Shown here: positions 1-7,765 of the stretch, piece after piece
Position numbering within the stretch: the first letter of the stretch is position 1
How the letters are laid out: every line of letters starts with the position of its first letter
NCBI GenBank assembly: GCA_965229695.1
Contig: OZ245921.1
Span: forward strand, 744,001 to 808,000
Source: JANSYL01 sp965229695
GTDB taxonomy: Bacteria > Pseudomonadota > Alphaproteobacteria > Rhodobacterales > Rhodobacteraceae
Length of the DNA: 64,000 nt
Reading direction: 5' to 3'
Program-made: the position numbers and the translations under genes
Notes under the pieces: generated by a model
What the model was told of the DNA's origin: nothing
The model's database searches: none
The model's input: only the letters and a program-made list of their open reading frames with translations

Positions 1-304
1 CACGCGCGGCCTCTCGCGCCAGTTTTTTGGCCGCCCCGCCGGACAACACGCCGGCCAAAGCTTGCCAGATGACCGCCTCTTTGGGTTTTAGCGCCAATGC
101 CTTGCGCAAAGCGGTTTCGGCCTTGTCGGTTTTCCCGCCGGCGGCCTGTATACGACCGATCTGAAACAAGACCTCGGGCGTATTGGGCCGGGCCAGCAGG
201 ATGCGCTGATAGATGGCCAATGCCTCGGCCCCCTGCCCGGCCTTTTGCAAAGCCATGGCACGAGCATAAAGCTGCGGGATTTCCGAGGTTTTGGGCGGCA
301 GCAT
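1..304 (-). CDS. TPR protein, N-terminal fragment (possibly a TPR-sulfotransferase)
   Basis: The frame is open from an ATG at 304 to the left edge, giving about 101 residues; the C-terminus lies outside the window. The visible part has tetratricopeptide-like helix pairs (AEALAIYQRILLARPNTPEV, then AETALRKALALKPKEAVIW), spaced about 34 residues apart. The gene begins 4 nt after the stop of the Lrp-type gene on the same strand, so the two are probably cotranscribed. In Rhodobacteraceae such N-termini often lead into a sulfotransferase domain. That would fit the nearby PAPS-forming enzyme, but the catalytic part is not visible, so this is inference only. Confidence 0.75.
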   Translation of the reverse strand, partial: MLPPKTSEIPQLYARAMALQKAGQGAEALAIYQRILLARPNTPEVLFQIGRIQAAGGKTDKAETALRKALALKPKEAVIWQALAGVLSGGAAKKLAREAAR

Positions 305-308
305 GGGC

Positions 309-809
309 TTAGGCCGAGCGGCTCAGCCGATCCTCCATCACATCAAAGGGCACGCCGGGGGTGTCTTTGGCCCCACGGATCACCAGCGATGTGCGCACGC
401 TGGCCACGTTATCGGCCGAGGTCAGTTCTCCGGTCAGAAAGCTTTGGAAGCTGGACAGATCGGGTGCCACGCATTTCAGGATGAAGTCGATCTCACCGTT
501 CAGCATGTGGCATTCACGGACCAACGGCCAAGCACGGCAGCGATCCTCAAAGGCGACCAAATCCGCCTCGGCCTGGCTGTGCAGGCCAACCATGGCGAAA
601 ACCTGCACCTCGAACCCCAACATGCGCGGGTCGATATCTGCGTGGTAGCCACGGATATAACCGGTTTCCTCCAAGGTACGCACGCGGCGCAGGCAGGGCG
701 GGGCCGAAATGCCAACGCGTTTAGCCAGTTCCACATTGGTCATGCGACCATCCTCTTGCAGTTCGGCCAGAATATTCCGGTCGATCGGGTCGAGTTTGGT
801 GGTTGGCAT
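309..809 (-). CDS. Lrp/AsnC family transcriptional regulator
   Basis: 166 residues, the usual length for this family. The N-terminal winged helix (about residues 8-60) begins KLDPIDRNILAELQEDGRMT, with a recognition helix around VGISAPPCLRRVRTLE; the C-terminal RAM/effector-binding half (about 67-145) includes the motif GEIDFILKC. The ATG at 809 was chosen over an upstream in-frame ATG because GAGGGAG lies 8 nt before it and the family starts at this position. Such proteins sense amino acids and form DNA-wrapping octamers; the ligand cannot be read here. It is divergent from trxB and probably cotranscribed with the TPR gene. Two 21-bp-spaced direct repeats lie upstream. Confidence 0.92.
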   Translation of the reverse strand: MPTTKLDPIDRNILAELQEDGRMTNVELAKRVGISAPPCLRRVRTLEETGYIRGYHADIDPRMLGFEVQVFAMVGLHSQAEADLVAFEDRCRAWPLVRECHMLNGEIDFILKCVAPDLSSFQSFLTGELTSADNVASVRTSLVIRGAKDTPGVPFDVMEDRLSRSA

Positions 810-862
810 ATGGTCTGGCTCCCTCAAGCGGATTTGCGAAATGACCCCATCCTGGGCCATCC

Positions 863-892
863 GCGCAACATTATTTCGCCGCTGCGCAACAT
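863..892. promoter_or_regulatory. Candidate Lrp operator: 21-bp-spaced direct repeats
   Basis: GCGCAACAT occurs at 863-871 and again at 884-892, a spacing of 21 bp (two helical turns), about 55 bp upstream of the Lrp-type start codon and between it and trxB. Same-face repeats suit an Lrp octamer. Autoregulation is inferred. Confidence 0.4.
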
Positions 893-1042
893 ATGGAAGA
901 GAAAGCCGGGCATTGCAAGGCTCGCTTGGGTCGCAGCACAGGTCTGTGTTCAGCAACTGCGATGGGCTTTAATCACGGCGCGGCCCGTTCTATATCGGCA
1001 GAACCACACTGCTCGTGCCCGTCCTTACAAAGGCTGCCCCAA

Positions 1043-2038
1043 ATGTCCGATACCCGCCACACCCGCGTTTTGATCATCGGCTCCGGCCCCGCTGGCTATA
1101 CCGCTGGCGTTTATGCCAGCCGCGCGATGCTGAACCCGATTCTGGTGCAGGGCATCCAGCCGGGCGGGCAATTGACCATCACCACGGATGTTGAAAACTG
1201 GCCGGGGGATGCCAGCGTCATGGGCCCCGATTTGATGGTGCGCATGGAAGCCCATGCCAAGGAAATGGGGACCGAGGTGATCAGCGATCACATCATGGAC
1301 CTGGACCTTTCGGCCCGGCCCTTCACCGCCAAGGGTGATAGCGGCACGACCTATACCGCCGACGCGGTGATCCTGGCGACGGGCGCGCAGGCGAAATGGT
1401 TGGGCCTGCCCTCGGAAGAGCACTTCAAAGGTTTCGGTGTCTCGGCCTGTGCCACCTGTGACGGGTTCTTCTATCGCGGGCAGGAGATTGTTGTTGTCGG
1501 CGGCGGCAACACCGCCGTGGAGGAGGCGCTGTTTCTGACCAACTTCGCCTCCAAGGTCACGCTGATCCATCGCCGCGACAGTTTGCGGGCAGAAAAGATC
1601 ATGCAGGATCGTTTGTTCAAAAACCCCAAGGTCGAGGTTCTGTGGGATCACACCGTGGAAGAGGTGATTGGTGCCGATGAGCCGCGCGGCGTGGAGGGCG
1701 TGCGCGCCAAACATGTGGAAACCGGCGCGATAACCGAGGTGCCCTGCAAAGGCTTCTTTGTCGCCATCGGCCATGCGCCCGCGACCGAATTGGTGAAAGA
1801 TCAGTTGGACCTGCACAATGGCGGCTATGTGAAGGTCGAGGCAGGCAGCACCCGCACCTCGATCCCTGGTGTCTTCGCGGCGGGCGATTTGACCGATCAT
1901 ATCTATCGCCAGGCGGTGACCAGTGCCGGGATGGGCTGCATGGCCGCGCTGGACGCGGAAAAGTTCATCGCCGAGATGGAAGGCGAAGAAACGACCGAGG
2001 CCGGCGCCTATGCCGCGCCAGTCGACGCGGCGGAGTAG
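1043..2038 (+). CDS. trxB: Thioredoxin-disulfide reductase
   Basis: 331 residues, a standard low-Mr thioredoxin reductase. It uses NADPH through FAD and a redox-active disulfide to reduce thioredoxin in the cytoplasm. Visible: FAD-binding GSGPAG at 13-18, active-site Cys136-Ala-Thr-Cys139 followed by Asp, the NADPH motif GGGNTAVEEA at about 154, and the C-terminal FAD motif GVFAAGDLTD. The ATG at 1043 is chosen because homologues begin just before the Rossmann motif; a longer open frame upstream has no similarity. It is divergent from the Lrp-type gene. Confidence 0.97.
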   Translation: MSDTRHTRVLIIGSGPAGYTAGVYASRAMLNPILVQGIQPGGQLTITTDVENWPGDASVMGPDLMVRMEAHAKEMGTEVISDHIMDLDLSARPFTAKGDSGTTYTADAVILATGAQAKWLGLPSEEHFKGFGVSACATCDGFFYRGQEIVVVGGGNTAVEEALFLTNFASKVTLIHRRDSLRAEKIMQDRLFKNPKVEVLWDHTVEEVIGADEPRGVEGVRAKHVETGAITEVPCKGFFVAIGHAPATELVKDQLDLHNGGYVKVEAGSTRTSIPGVFAAGDLTDHIYRQAVTSAGMGCMAALDAEKFIAEMEGEETTEAGAYAAPVDAAE

Positions 2039-2138
2039 TCCCGCGCCATAATTCGAACGTTTTTGCTGCGTAACCCAGCGTTCAGCCGGTGGGTTTGTTG
2101 CCCATTGGCCGTCGACTGGATGCGAAACGGCAACAGTC

Positions 2139-2154
2139 TGTTCATCGATGAACA
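2139..2154. promoter_or_regulatory. Perfect 16-bp palindrome (operator candidate 1)
   Basis: TGTTCATCGATGAACA is a perfect inverted repeat 31 bp upstream of the sulfate-activation fusion gene. It shares TGTTCA-N4-TGAACA with the palindrome at 2186-2205; the centres are 49 bp apart. It is probably an operator for a dimeric HTH protein, possibly the winged helix encoded immediately downstream. Confidence 0.6.
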
Positions 2155-2184
2155 CACCCCTAGGAAAATCGCCCCGCCTATGTC

Positions 2185-4263
2185 ATGTGTTCACGCATGA
2201 ACACAAACGCCCCCTCCCCCGATGACGATCTGCTGTTTCGTCTTCTGCGCCAACTCGACGAGGCCCCGGGCGCGTCGCAACGCGCGACGGCGGAGGCGCT
2301 GGGGGTTAGCCTTGGGCGGCTCAATGCGCAGCTGCGAAATCTGACCGAAGCGGGGCTGATCACCATCTCAAACCGTGAAGGCCCCGACCGCAGGCAGCGG
2401 TTTTCATACGCCCTCACGCCCCGAGGGGCCGCCGAAAAGCATCGTCTGACCGACCGCTTTCTGGCCCGCAAACTTGCTGAATATGACGCTCTCCACGCCG
2501 AATTGACCGGCTCGGCGAGCGGCCTTGTCGCTTCCAAACCCAGGACCACCGCCATGCAATCGAACCTGACCCCCATCCCCGAGCTTTATGTGTCGTATGA
2601 CAGTGCGCAAAAGCTGAAAAACGAAGCCGCAGACCTGCCCTCTTGGGACATGACGCAGCGCCAAATCTGCGATTTGGAACTGTTGATGAATGGCGGGTTC
2701 AACCCGTTGAAAGGGTTTTTGGAACAGGCCGATTACGAAAGCGTGGTCGAAACCATGCGCCTGGCCGATGGCACATTGTGGCCGATGCCGATCACCCTGG
2801 ATGTGTCGGAAGAATTTGCCGCCAGCGTCGAGCCCGGCCAGGACATCGCCCTGCGGGATGCCGAAGGGGTGATCTTGGCGATCCTGTCGATCAGCGACAA
2901 ATACGTGCCAAACAAAGCGCGCGAGGCTGAGATGGTCTATGGCGCGGATGACATCGCGCATCCAGCGGTGAACTATCTGCACCATGTCGCAGGGCCGGTT
3001 TACCTGGGCGGCGCAATCACCGGCATCCAACAGCCCGTGCATTACGATTTCCGCGCCCGCCGCGACACGCCCAATGAGATGCGCGCCTATTTCCGTAAGC
3101 TGGGTTGGCGGCGCATCGTGGCCTTCCAAACCCGCAACCCGCTGCACCGCGCGCATCAGGAACTGACCTTCCGCGCCGCGAAAGAGGCGCAAGCCAACCT
3201 TTTGATCCATCCGGTTGTAGGCATGACCAAACCGGGCGATGTCGACCATTTCACCCGTGTGCGTTGTTACGAGGCGGTGCTGGACAAATACCCGTCGGCC
3301 ACCACAACGATGAGCCTGTTAAACCTGGCCATGCGCATGGCTGGCCCGCGCGAGGCTGTCTGGCACGGCATCATCCGCCGCAACCATGGCTGCACCCATA
3401 TGATCGTTGGGCGCGACCATGCGGGCCCCGGCAAGAACAGCGCCGGAGAAGATTTCTACGGCCCATATGATGCGCAGGATCTGTTCCGCGAGCATCAGGA
3501 GGAAATCGGCATCGAAATGGTCGATTTCAAACACATGGTCTATGTGCAGGAACGCGCCCAATACGAACCCGCTGATGAGATCGCCGATAAGGATGAGGTC
3601 ACGATCCTGAACATCTCGGGCACCGAGTTGCGCCGCCGTCTACGCGAAGGTTTGGAAATTCCCGAATGGTTCAGCTTTCCCGAGGTCGTGAAGGAGTTGC
3701 GCCGCACCTCGCCACCGCGTTCGCAACAGGGGTTCACGGTGTTCTTCACCGGGCTTTCGGGGTCGGGAAAATCGACCATCGCCAACGCGATCATGGTCAA
3801 GCTGATGGAAATGGGCGGGCGACCCACCACGCTGCTGGACGGCGATGTGGTGCGGAAGCACCTGTCATCGGAGCTGGGCTTTTCGAAAGAGCACCGCGAT
3901 ATCAACATTCGCCGGATCGGCTATGTCGCCTCGGAGATCACCAAGAATGGCGGTATCGCCATCTGTGCGCCGATCGCGCCTTACACCGCGACCCGCCGCG
4001 CCGTGCGGGAAATGATCGAGGATTACGGTGCCTTTGTGGAGGTGCATGTGGCGACCAGCCTGGAAGAATGCGAACGCCGCGACCGCAAGGGGCTTTATAA
4101 GCTGGCACGCGAAGGCAAGATCAAGGAATTCACGGGGATTTCCGACCCTTACGAGGCTCCAACCGCAGCCGAGCTGGTCGTGGACACCGAAGGCATGGAT
4201 GTCGATTACTGCGCCCAGCAGGTGCTGCTGAAGCTGGAAAGCATGGGGCTGATCGCGGCCTAA
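2185..4263 (+). CDS. MarR-type HTH fused to bifunctional sulfate adenylyltransferase/adenylylsulfate kinase
   Basis: One uninterrupted frame of 692 residues. Residues 12-105 are a winged helix like the EPS-associated MarR family (SQRATAEALGVSLGRLNAQL, then LTPRGAAEKHRLTDRFLARK). After a short linker, residues 124-692 match the usual 570-residue SAT-APSK enzyme. SAT makes APS from sulfate and ATP (QTRNPLHRAH at 315-324, GRDHAG later); the APS kinase makes PAPS (P-loop GLSGSGKST at 523-531). An internal ATG at 2554 (residue 124) has AGGA 8 nt upstream, so a standalone enzyme may also be made. The fusion starts (2185 or 2197) lack a clear ribosome site, and a palindrome overlaps them. The enzyme call is very secure; whether the HTH is translated as a fusion is open. 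Confidence 0.93.
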   Translation: MCSRMNTNAPSPDDDLLFRLLRQLDEAPGASQRATAEALGVSLGRLNAQLRNLTEAGLITISNREGPDRRQRFSYALTPRGAAEKHRLTDRFLARKLAEYDALHAELTGSASGLVASKPRTTAMQSNLTPIPELYVSYDSAQKLKNEAADLPSWDMTQRQICDLELLMNGGFNPLKGFLEQADYESVVETMRLADGTLWPMPITLDVSEEFAASVEPGQDIALRDAEGVILAILSISDKYVPNKAREAEMVYGADDIAHPAVNYLHHVAGPVYLGGAITGIQQPVHYDFRARRDTPNEMRAYFRKLGWRRIVAFQTRNPLHRAHQELTFRAAKEAQANLLIHPVVGMTKPGDVDHFTRVRCYEAVLDKYPSATTTMSLLNLAMRMAGPREAVWHGIIRRNHGCTHMIVGRDHAGPGKNSAGEDFYGPYDAQDLFREHQEEIGIEMVDFKHMVYVQERAQYEPADEIADKDEVTILNISGTELRRRLREGLEIPEWFSFPEVVKELRRTSPPRSQQGFTVFFTGLSGSGKSTIANAIMVKLMEMGGRPTTLLDGDVVRKHLSSELGFSKEHRDINIRRIGYVASEITKNGGIAICAPIAPYTATRRAVREMIEDYGAFVEVHVATSLEECERRDRKGLYKLAREGKIKEFTGISDPYEAPTAAELVVDTEGMDVDYCAQQVLLKLESMGLIAA
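2186..2205. promoter_or_regulatory. Second palindrome overlapping the fusion gene start (operator candidate 2)
   Basis: Arms TGTGTTCA and TGAACACA flank CGCA, an 8-bp inverted repeat containing the same TGTTCA-N4-TGAACA core as the palindrome at 2139-2154. It overlaps both possible fusion start codons (2185, 2197), as expected for an autorepressor site. Binding protein unknown. Confidence 0.6.
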
Positions 4264-4275
4264 TTGGCCAAGCTT

Positions 4276-4335
4276 GGCGCCGCCTTGAGGCGGCGCCCGG
4301 GCACATTCATGTGCTCAGGCCCCGGTTTCGGGGCC
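4276..4335. terminator. Cluster of three hairpins after the sulfate-activation gene
   Basis: Three perfect inverted repeats follow the stop codon: GGCGCCGCC/GGCGGCGCC with loop TTGA (4276-4297), GCACAT/ATGTGC (4301-4314), and GGCCCCG/CGGGGCC with loop GTTT (4318-4335). None has a long T-run. They separate convergent genes and probably act as transcription barriers or mRNA 3' ends. Confidence 0.55.
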
Positions 4336-4364
4336 ATCGCACCTGCATCGGGGCCAGCCCCTGA

Positions 4365-4393
4365 CCCCGGGGGTATTTTGGGCCAGATGAAGG
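4365..4393 (+). repeat. Dispersed intergenic repeat, copy 1
   Basis: The string CCCCGGGGGTATTTTGGG followed by CCAGATGAAGG resembles the reverse complement of 63686-63715 (CCCCCGAGGATATTTTTG, then AAACAGAGAAGG). Both copies lie between genes beside a GC hairpin. Similar C/G-run plus TATTTT motifs are, to my knowledge, common between Rhodobacteraceae genes. Confidence 0.45.
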
Positions 4394-4400
4394 AGGCGGG

Positions 4401-5867
4401 CTATTCCGTGGCTGCGCCTGGGGCGACTTCGCTGGTATCGGGGTCGGCCGCGGGTTCGGGGGCGTCGGTCAGGCCACCCGAGGTGAGCACGCCGTTTTCC
4501 CAATCGCCGCGCACAACCTCACCACTGGCGTAGCGCATGGTGCCTTCGCCCTGGCGGCGGCCATTGACGAAGCGGCCTTCGTAGACATCACCATTCGAGT
4601 AGGTGGCGATGCCGAAGCCGTTGATCTCGCCATCCGCCCATTCGCCGACATAGCCAAACCCATCGGTCATGTTGAGCCGACCCTGGCCCTCGCGCTGGCC
4701 AGCCTCGAACGTGCCGTCATAGACCGTGCCATCGGCATAGGTGGCAATACCCTGGCCATGGCGCAGCCCGTCTTCCCATTGGCCTTCGTAACGGTAGCCG
4801 TCGGGGTGGCTCATCACGCCTTGACCGTGTTGGCGGGCGTTGAGGAACTGACCTTCATAGGTCAGCCCATTGGCATAGCTGGCAATGCCGGTGCCTTGGA
4901 TCACCCCTTCGACCCATTCGCCTTGGTAGGAGGAGCCATCGGGATAGGTGATGGTGCCTTGGCCATTGGCCAGATCATCAGCAAAGAGGCCGACATAGAC
5001 CGACCCATCGGGATAGGTGACCTCGCCCTGACCCGCGATGCGGCCGGCGCGCCATTCGCCGACATAGGTATAGCCATCAGCCCCGGTGAAGCTTCCCTGC
5101 CCTTCGCGGCGGTCATCGTTGAACTGACCGCGATAGATATCGCCATTGGCATAGCGCACGGTGCCATCGCCCTGGCGTTGGCCATTGACCAATGTGCCTT
5201 CATAGACATCACCATTCGGCTGGCTCAGCACGCCTTCGCCATTGATCTGACCGGCGGACCAGGCGCCTTCATAGATCACGCCATCGGACATTTCCAATCG
5301 GCCCTGACCTTCGCGCTGACCGCTGACAAAGCTGCCGGTATAGACCGCGCCATCGGGATAGGTGATCGTGCCCTGGCCGTCTTTCAGGCCGTTTTGCCAT
5401 TGGCCTTCGTAGCGATAGCCATTGGGGCCCGTCATCTCACCCTGGCCGTGATGCAAGGCGTTTTGGAACTCTCCCTGATAGGTCACGCCATTGGAATAGA
5501 CCGCCAGGCCGACGCCATGGATACGGCCCTCAGCCCAATCGCCCTCATAGGTGGAGCCGTCGGCAAAGGTGATCTGGCCCTGCCCCTCGGGGCGCCCGGC
5601 GGCAAAAATGCCTTCGTAGATCGATCCATCGGGGAACACGGCCCGGCCTTGGCCGCGAATCTCCCCATCGACCCATTCGCCCGTGTACTCATACCCATTG
5701 GGCAAGCGGTAGGTGCCGGTGCCATGCTGAACGCCATTGCGGAACTCACCTTCGTAGATCCCGCCATTGTCGTATTGCTGGATATCGACGCGGGTTGTGT
5801 CCTGCGCCATGGCCGCCTGCGCCGCCATGATCGCAATGAATGCGGCACCCCACCTCAGATTTCGCAC
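4401..5867 (-). CDS. Secreted or periplasmic MORN-repeat protein
   Basis: 488 residues from a GTG at 5867, with a GGGGGG-rich site 7-8 nt upstream. Residues 1-22 form a signal peptide (RNLRWGAAFIAIMAAQAAMA, then Q). After it come 18 full 23-residue MORN repeats of the form YEGxF/WxxGxxxGxGxxxxxDGxx and a partial nineteenth, then an acidic Pro/Ala tail. The repeats alternate F and W at position 5, and repeats 1-9 align in order with 10-18, suggesting a 207-residue duplication. MORN proteins bind lipids or act as scaffolds; no catalytic domain is visible, so no precise function is assigned. It is divergent from nadE. Confidence 0.9.
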   Translation of the reverse strand: MRNLRWGAAFIAIMAAQAAMAQDTTRVDIQQYDNGGIYEGEFRNGVQHGTGTYRLPNGYEYTGEWVDGEIRGQGRAVFPDGSIYEGIFAAGRPEGQGQITFADGSTYEGDWAEGRIHGVGLAVYSNGVTYQGEFQNALHHGQGEMTGPNGYRYEGQWQNGLKDGQGTITYPDGAVYTGSFVSGQREGQGRLEMSDGVIYEGAWSAGQINGEGVLSQPNGDVYEGTLVNGQRQGDGTVRYANGDIYRGQFNDDRREGQGSFTGADGYTYVGEWRAGRIAGQGEVTYPDGSVYVGLFADDLANGQGTITYPDGSSYQGEWVEGVIQGTGIASYANGLTYEGQFLNARQHGQGVMSHPDGYRYEGQWEDGLRHGQGIATYADGTVYDGTFEAGQREGQGRLNMTDGFGYVGEWADGEINGFGIATYSNGDVYEGRFVNGRRQGEGTMRYASGEVVRGDWENGVLTSGGLTDAPEPAADPDTSEVAPGAATE

Positions 5868-6023
5868 GGTTTGACCCCCCAGCTCGGAGCAAGTGTGTTT
5901 CCTGCCCGTTAAGCTAGAAGAGCATGTTTGCCCGCGCAACGCCTTTCCGGTGGCTTGGCCCCGCCCGGCAATCTGCTACACCTGCGGCCTGGAGAGCATC
6001 TGCCGCGCCAAAGGACATCGCCC

Positions 6024-7688
6024 ATGGCTGACCGTTTTCGCATCACGCTTGCACAACTGAACCCGACCGTGGGGGATTTGGAGGGCAATGCCGATCAGGT
6101 GCGCGCCGCCTGGGAGAGAGCTAAGGCCGATGGCACTGATCTGTTGGCGTTCCCCGAGATGTTTCTGACCGGGTATCAATTGCAGGATTTGGTGAAAAAG
6201 CCCGCCTTTGCCGCCGATGTGCAGCGGGTTTTGCAGAAACTGGCCGAAGATTGTGCTGATGGGCCCGCAATTGGCATTGGCGGGCCGCTGCCGGGGGCCA
6301 GCAAACCCTTTAACGGCTATTTCATCCTGTCCGGTGGTGAGGTTCAGGCCCAGGTGCTGAAGCATCACCTGCCCAATTATGCGGTGTTTGATGAGGTCCG
6401 CTATTATCATTCCGGCGATCCTGCGGGGCCGGTACGGGTCGGCCCGGCGCGGATCGGCATCCCCATTTGCGAAGATGCTTGGTTCGAGGATGTTTGTGAA
6501 ACTCTGGCAGAAACCGGGGCCGAGATTCTGCTGGTGCCGAACGGGTCGCCCTATCACCGGGGCAAGATGGATATCCGCCAATCGGTGACCGTCGCCCGCG
6601 TGACAGAAACCGGGCTGCCGCTGGTCTATCTGAACCTCTTGGGCGGGCAGGATGATCAGATGTTCGATGGCGCGAGCTTTGTGTTGAACCCGGGCGGCGT
6701 GCTGACACATCAGATGCCCGCCTTTGAAGCTGGGCTGTTCCACGTTGATTTCGAACACACCGACGAAGGCTGGCGCGCGCTGGATGGCGACAAAGCGATG
6801 ATGCCCGACACGTGGGAGGCCGATTACCGCGTCATGGTCGAATCCTTGCGCGATTATATGGGCAAGACCGGGTTTTCGAAGGTCGTCTTGGGGCTTTCCG
6901 GCGGGATCGACAGCGCGATTGTAGCCACCATTGCCGCTGACGCGCTGGGGCCGGAAAATGTGCGCTGTGTGATGCTGCCGTCGCGCTATACCTCGGACAC
7001 CTCGCTGGAGGATGCGGCCGATGTGGCCAAGCGCCTTGGAACGCGATTGGATACGGTGGCTATCGGCGGGGCACATGCGGCGGTGACCGAGGCGCTGGGC
7101 CCGGTTTTTGACGGTCTGCCCCCCGGCATTGCCGAAGAAAACATCCAATCCCGCCTGCGCGGTGTGATGTTGATGGGCATTTCGAACAAACATGGGGAAA
7201 TGCTGCTGACCACCGGCAATAAATCCGAGGTCGCGGTGGGTTATGCCACGATCTACGGCGATATGGCGGGCGGCTATAACCCGATCAAAGATCTGTACAA
7301 AACCCGCGTGTTCGAGACCTGCCGCTGGCGCAATCAGAACCATTTCGACTGGATGAAAGGCCCAGCGGGCGAGGTCATCCCCCCCCGCGTGATCGACAAG
7401 CCCCCAACCGCTGAACTGCGCGAGGATCAAAAGGACGAAGACAGCCTGCCCCCTTATGAGGTGCTGGATGTGATCCTGGAAATGCTGATCGACAAGGAGG
7501 CCTCGGTCGCTGATGTCGTGGCTGCCGGCTATGACCGCGAGACAGTGAAAAAGGTCGAACACCTGATTTACATCAGCGAATACAAGCGTTTCCAATCCGC
7601 CCCCGGCGCACGGCTGACGGAACGGGCGTTTTGGCTAGACCGGCGCTATCCGATTGTGAACCGCTGGCGGGATAATGTGGGCAACTAA
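6024..7688 (+). CDS. nadE: Glutamine-dependent NAD+ synthase
   Basis: 554 residues. The last step of NAD synthesis: deamido-NAD plus ATP and glutamine-derived ammonia gives NAD+. The N-terminal nitrilase-type glutaminase has the expected Glu45 (FPEMFLTGY), Lys113 (LKHHLPNYAVFDE) and Cys149 (IPICEDAW). The C-terminal synthetase has the PP-loop SGGIDSA at 292-298 and the deamido-NAD site region TTGNKSE. The ATG at 6024 has AAGGA 8 nt upstream; a longer upstream frame is not family-like. An imperfect large stem (7697-7725) follows the gene. Confidence 0.97.
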   Translation: MADRFRITLAQLNPTVGDLEGNADQVRAAWERAKADGTDLLAFPEMFLTGYQLQDLVKKPAFAADVQRVLQKLAEDCADGPAIGIGGPLPGASKPFNGYFILSGGEVQAQVLKHHLPNYAVFDEVRYYHSGDPAGPVRVGPARIGIPICEDAWFEDVCETLAETGAEILLVPNGSPYHRGKMDIRQSVTVARVTETGLPLVYLNLLGGQDDQMFDGASFVLNPGGVLTHQMPAFEAGLFHVDFEHTDEGWRALDGDKAMMPDTWEADYRVMVESLRDYMGKTGFSKVVLGLSGGIDSAIVATIAADALGPENVRCVMLPSRYTSDTSLEDAADVAKRLGTRLDTVAIGGAHAAVTEALGPVFDGLPPGIAEENIQSRLRGVMLMGISNKHGEMLLTTGNKSEVAVGYATIYGDMAGGYNPIKDLYKTRVFETCRWRNQNHFDWMKGPAGEVIPPRVIDKPPTAELREDQKDEDSLPPYEVLDVILEMLIDKEASVADVVAAGYDRETVKKVEHLIYISEYKRFQSAPGARLTERAFWLDRRYPIVNRWRDNVGN

Positions 7689-7765
7689 GCGATCAGGCCG
7701 CGCCTTAGGTTGACCTGAACGCGGCGCGAGGGTCTGGTAGGACCGACGCATAAAGGTCCGTGCCC

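Noticed and set aside
1025..2155. 376-codon open frame antisense to trxB
   Set aside because: Shadow frame; trxB has all catalytic motifs.
4758..5912. 384-codon open frame antisense to the MORN gene
   Set aside because: It follows the repeat periodicity of the MORN gene on the other strand; low-complexity composition and no ribosome site.
5976..7595. 539-codon open frame antisense to nadE
   Set aside because: Shadow of a strongly conserved gene in GC-rich DNA; no family features.
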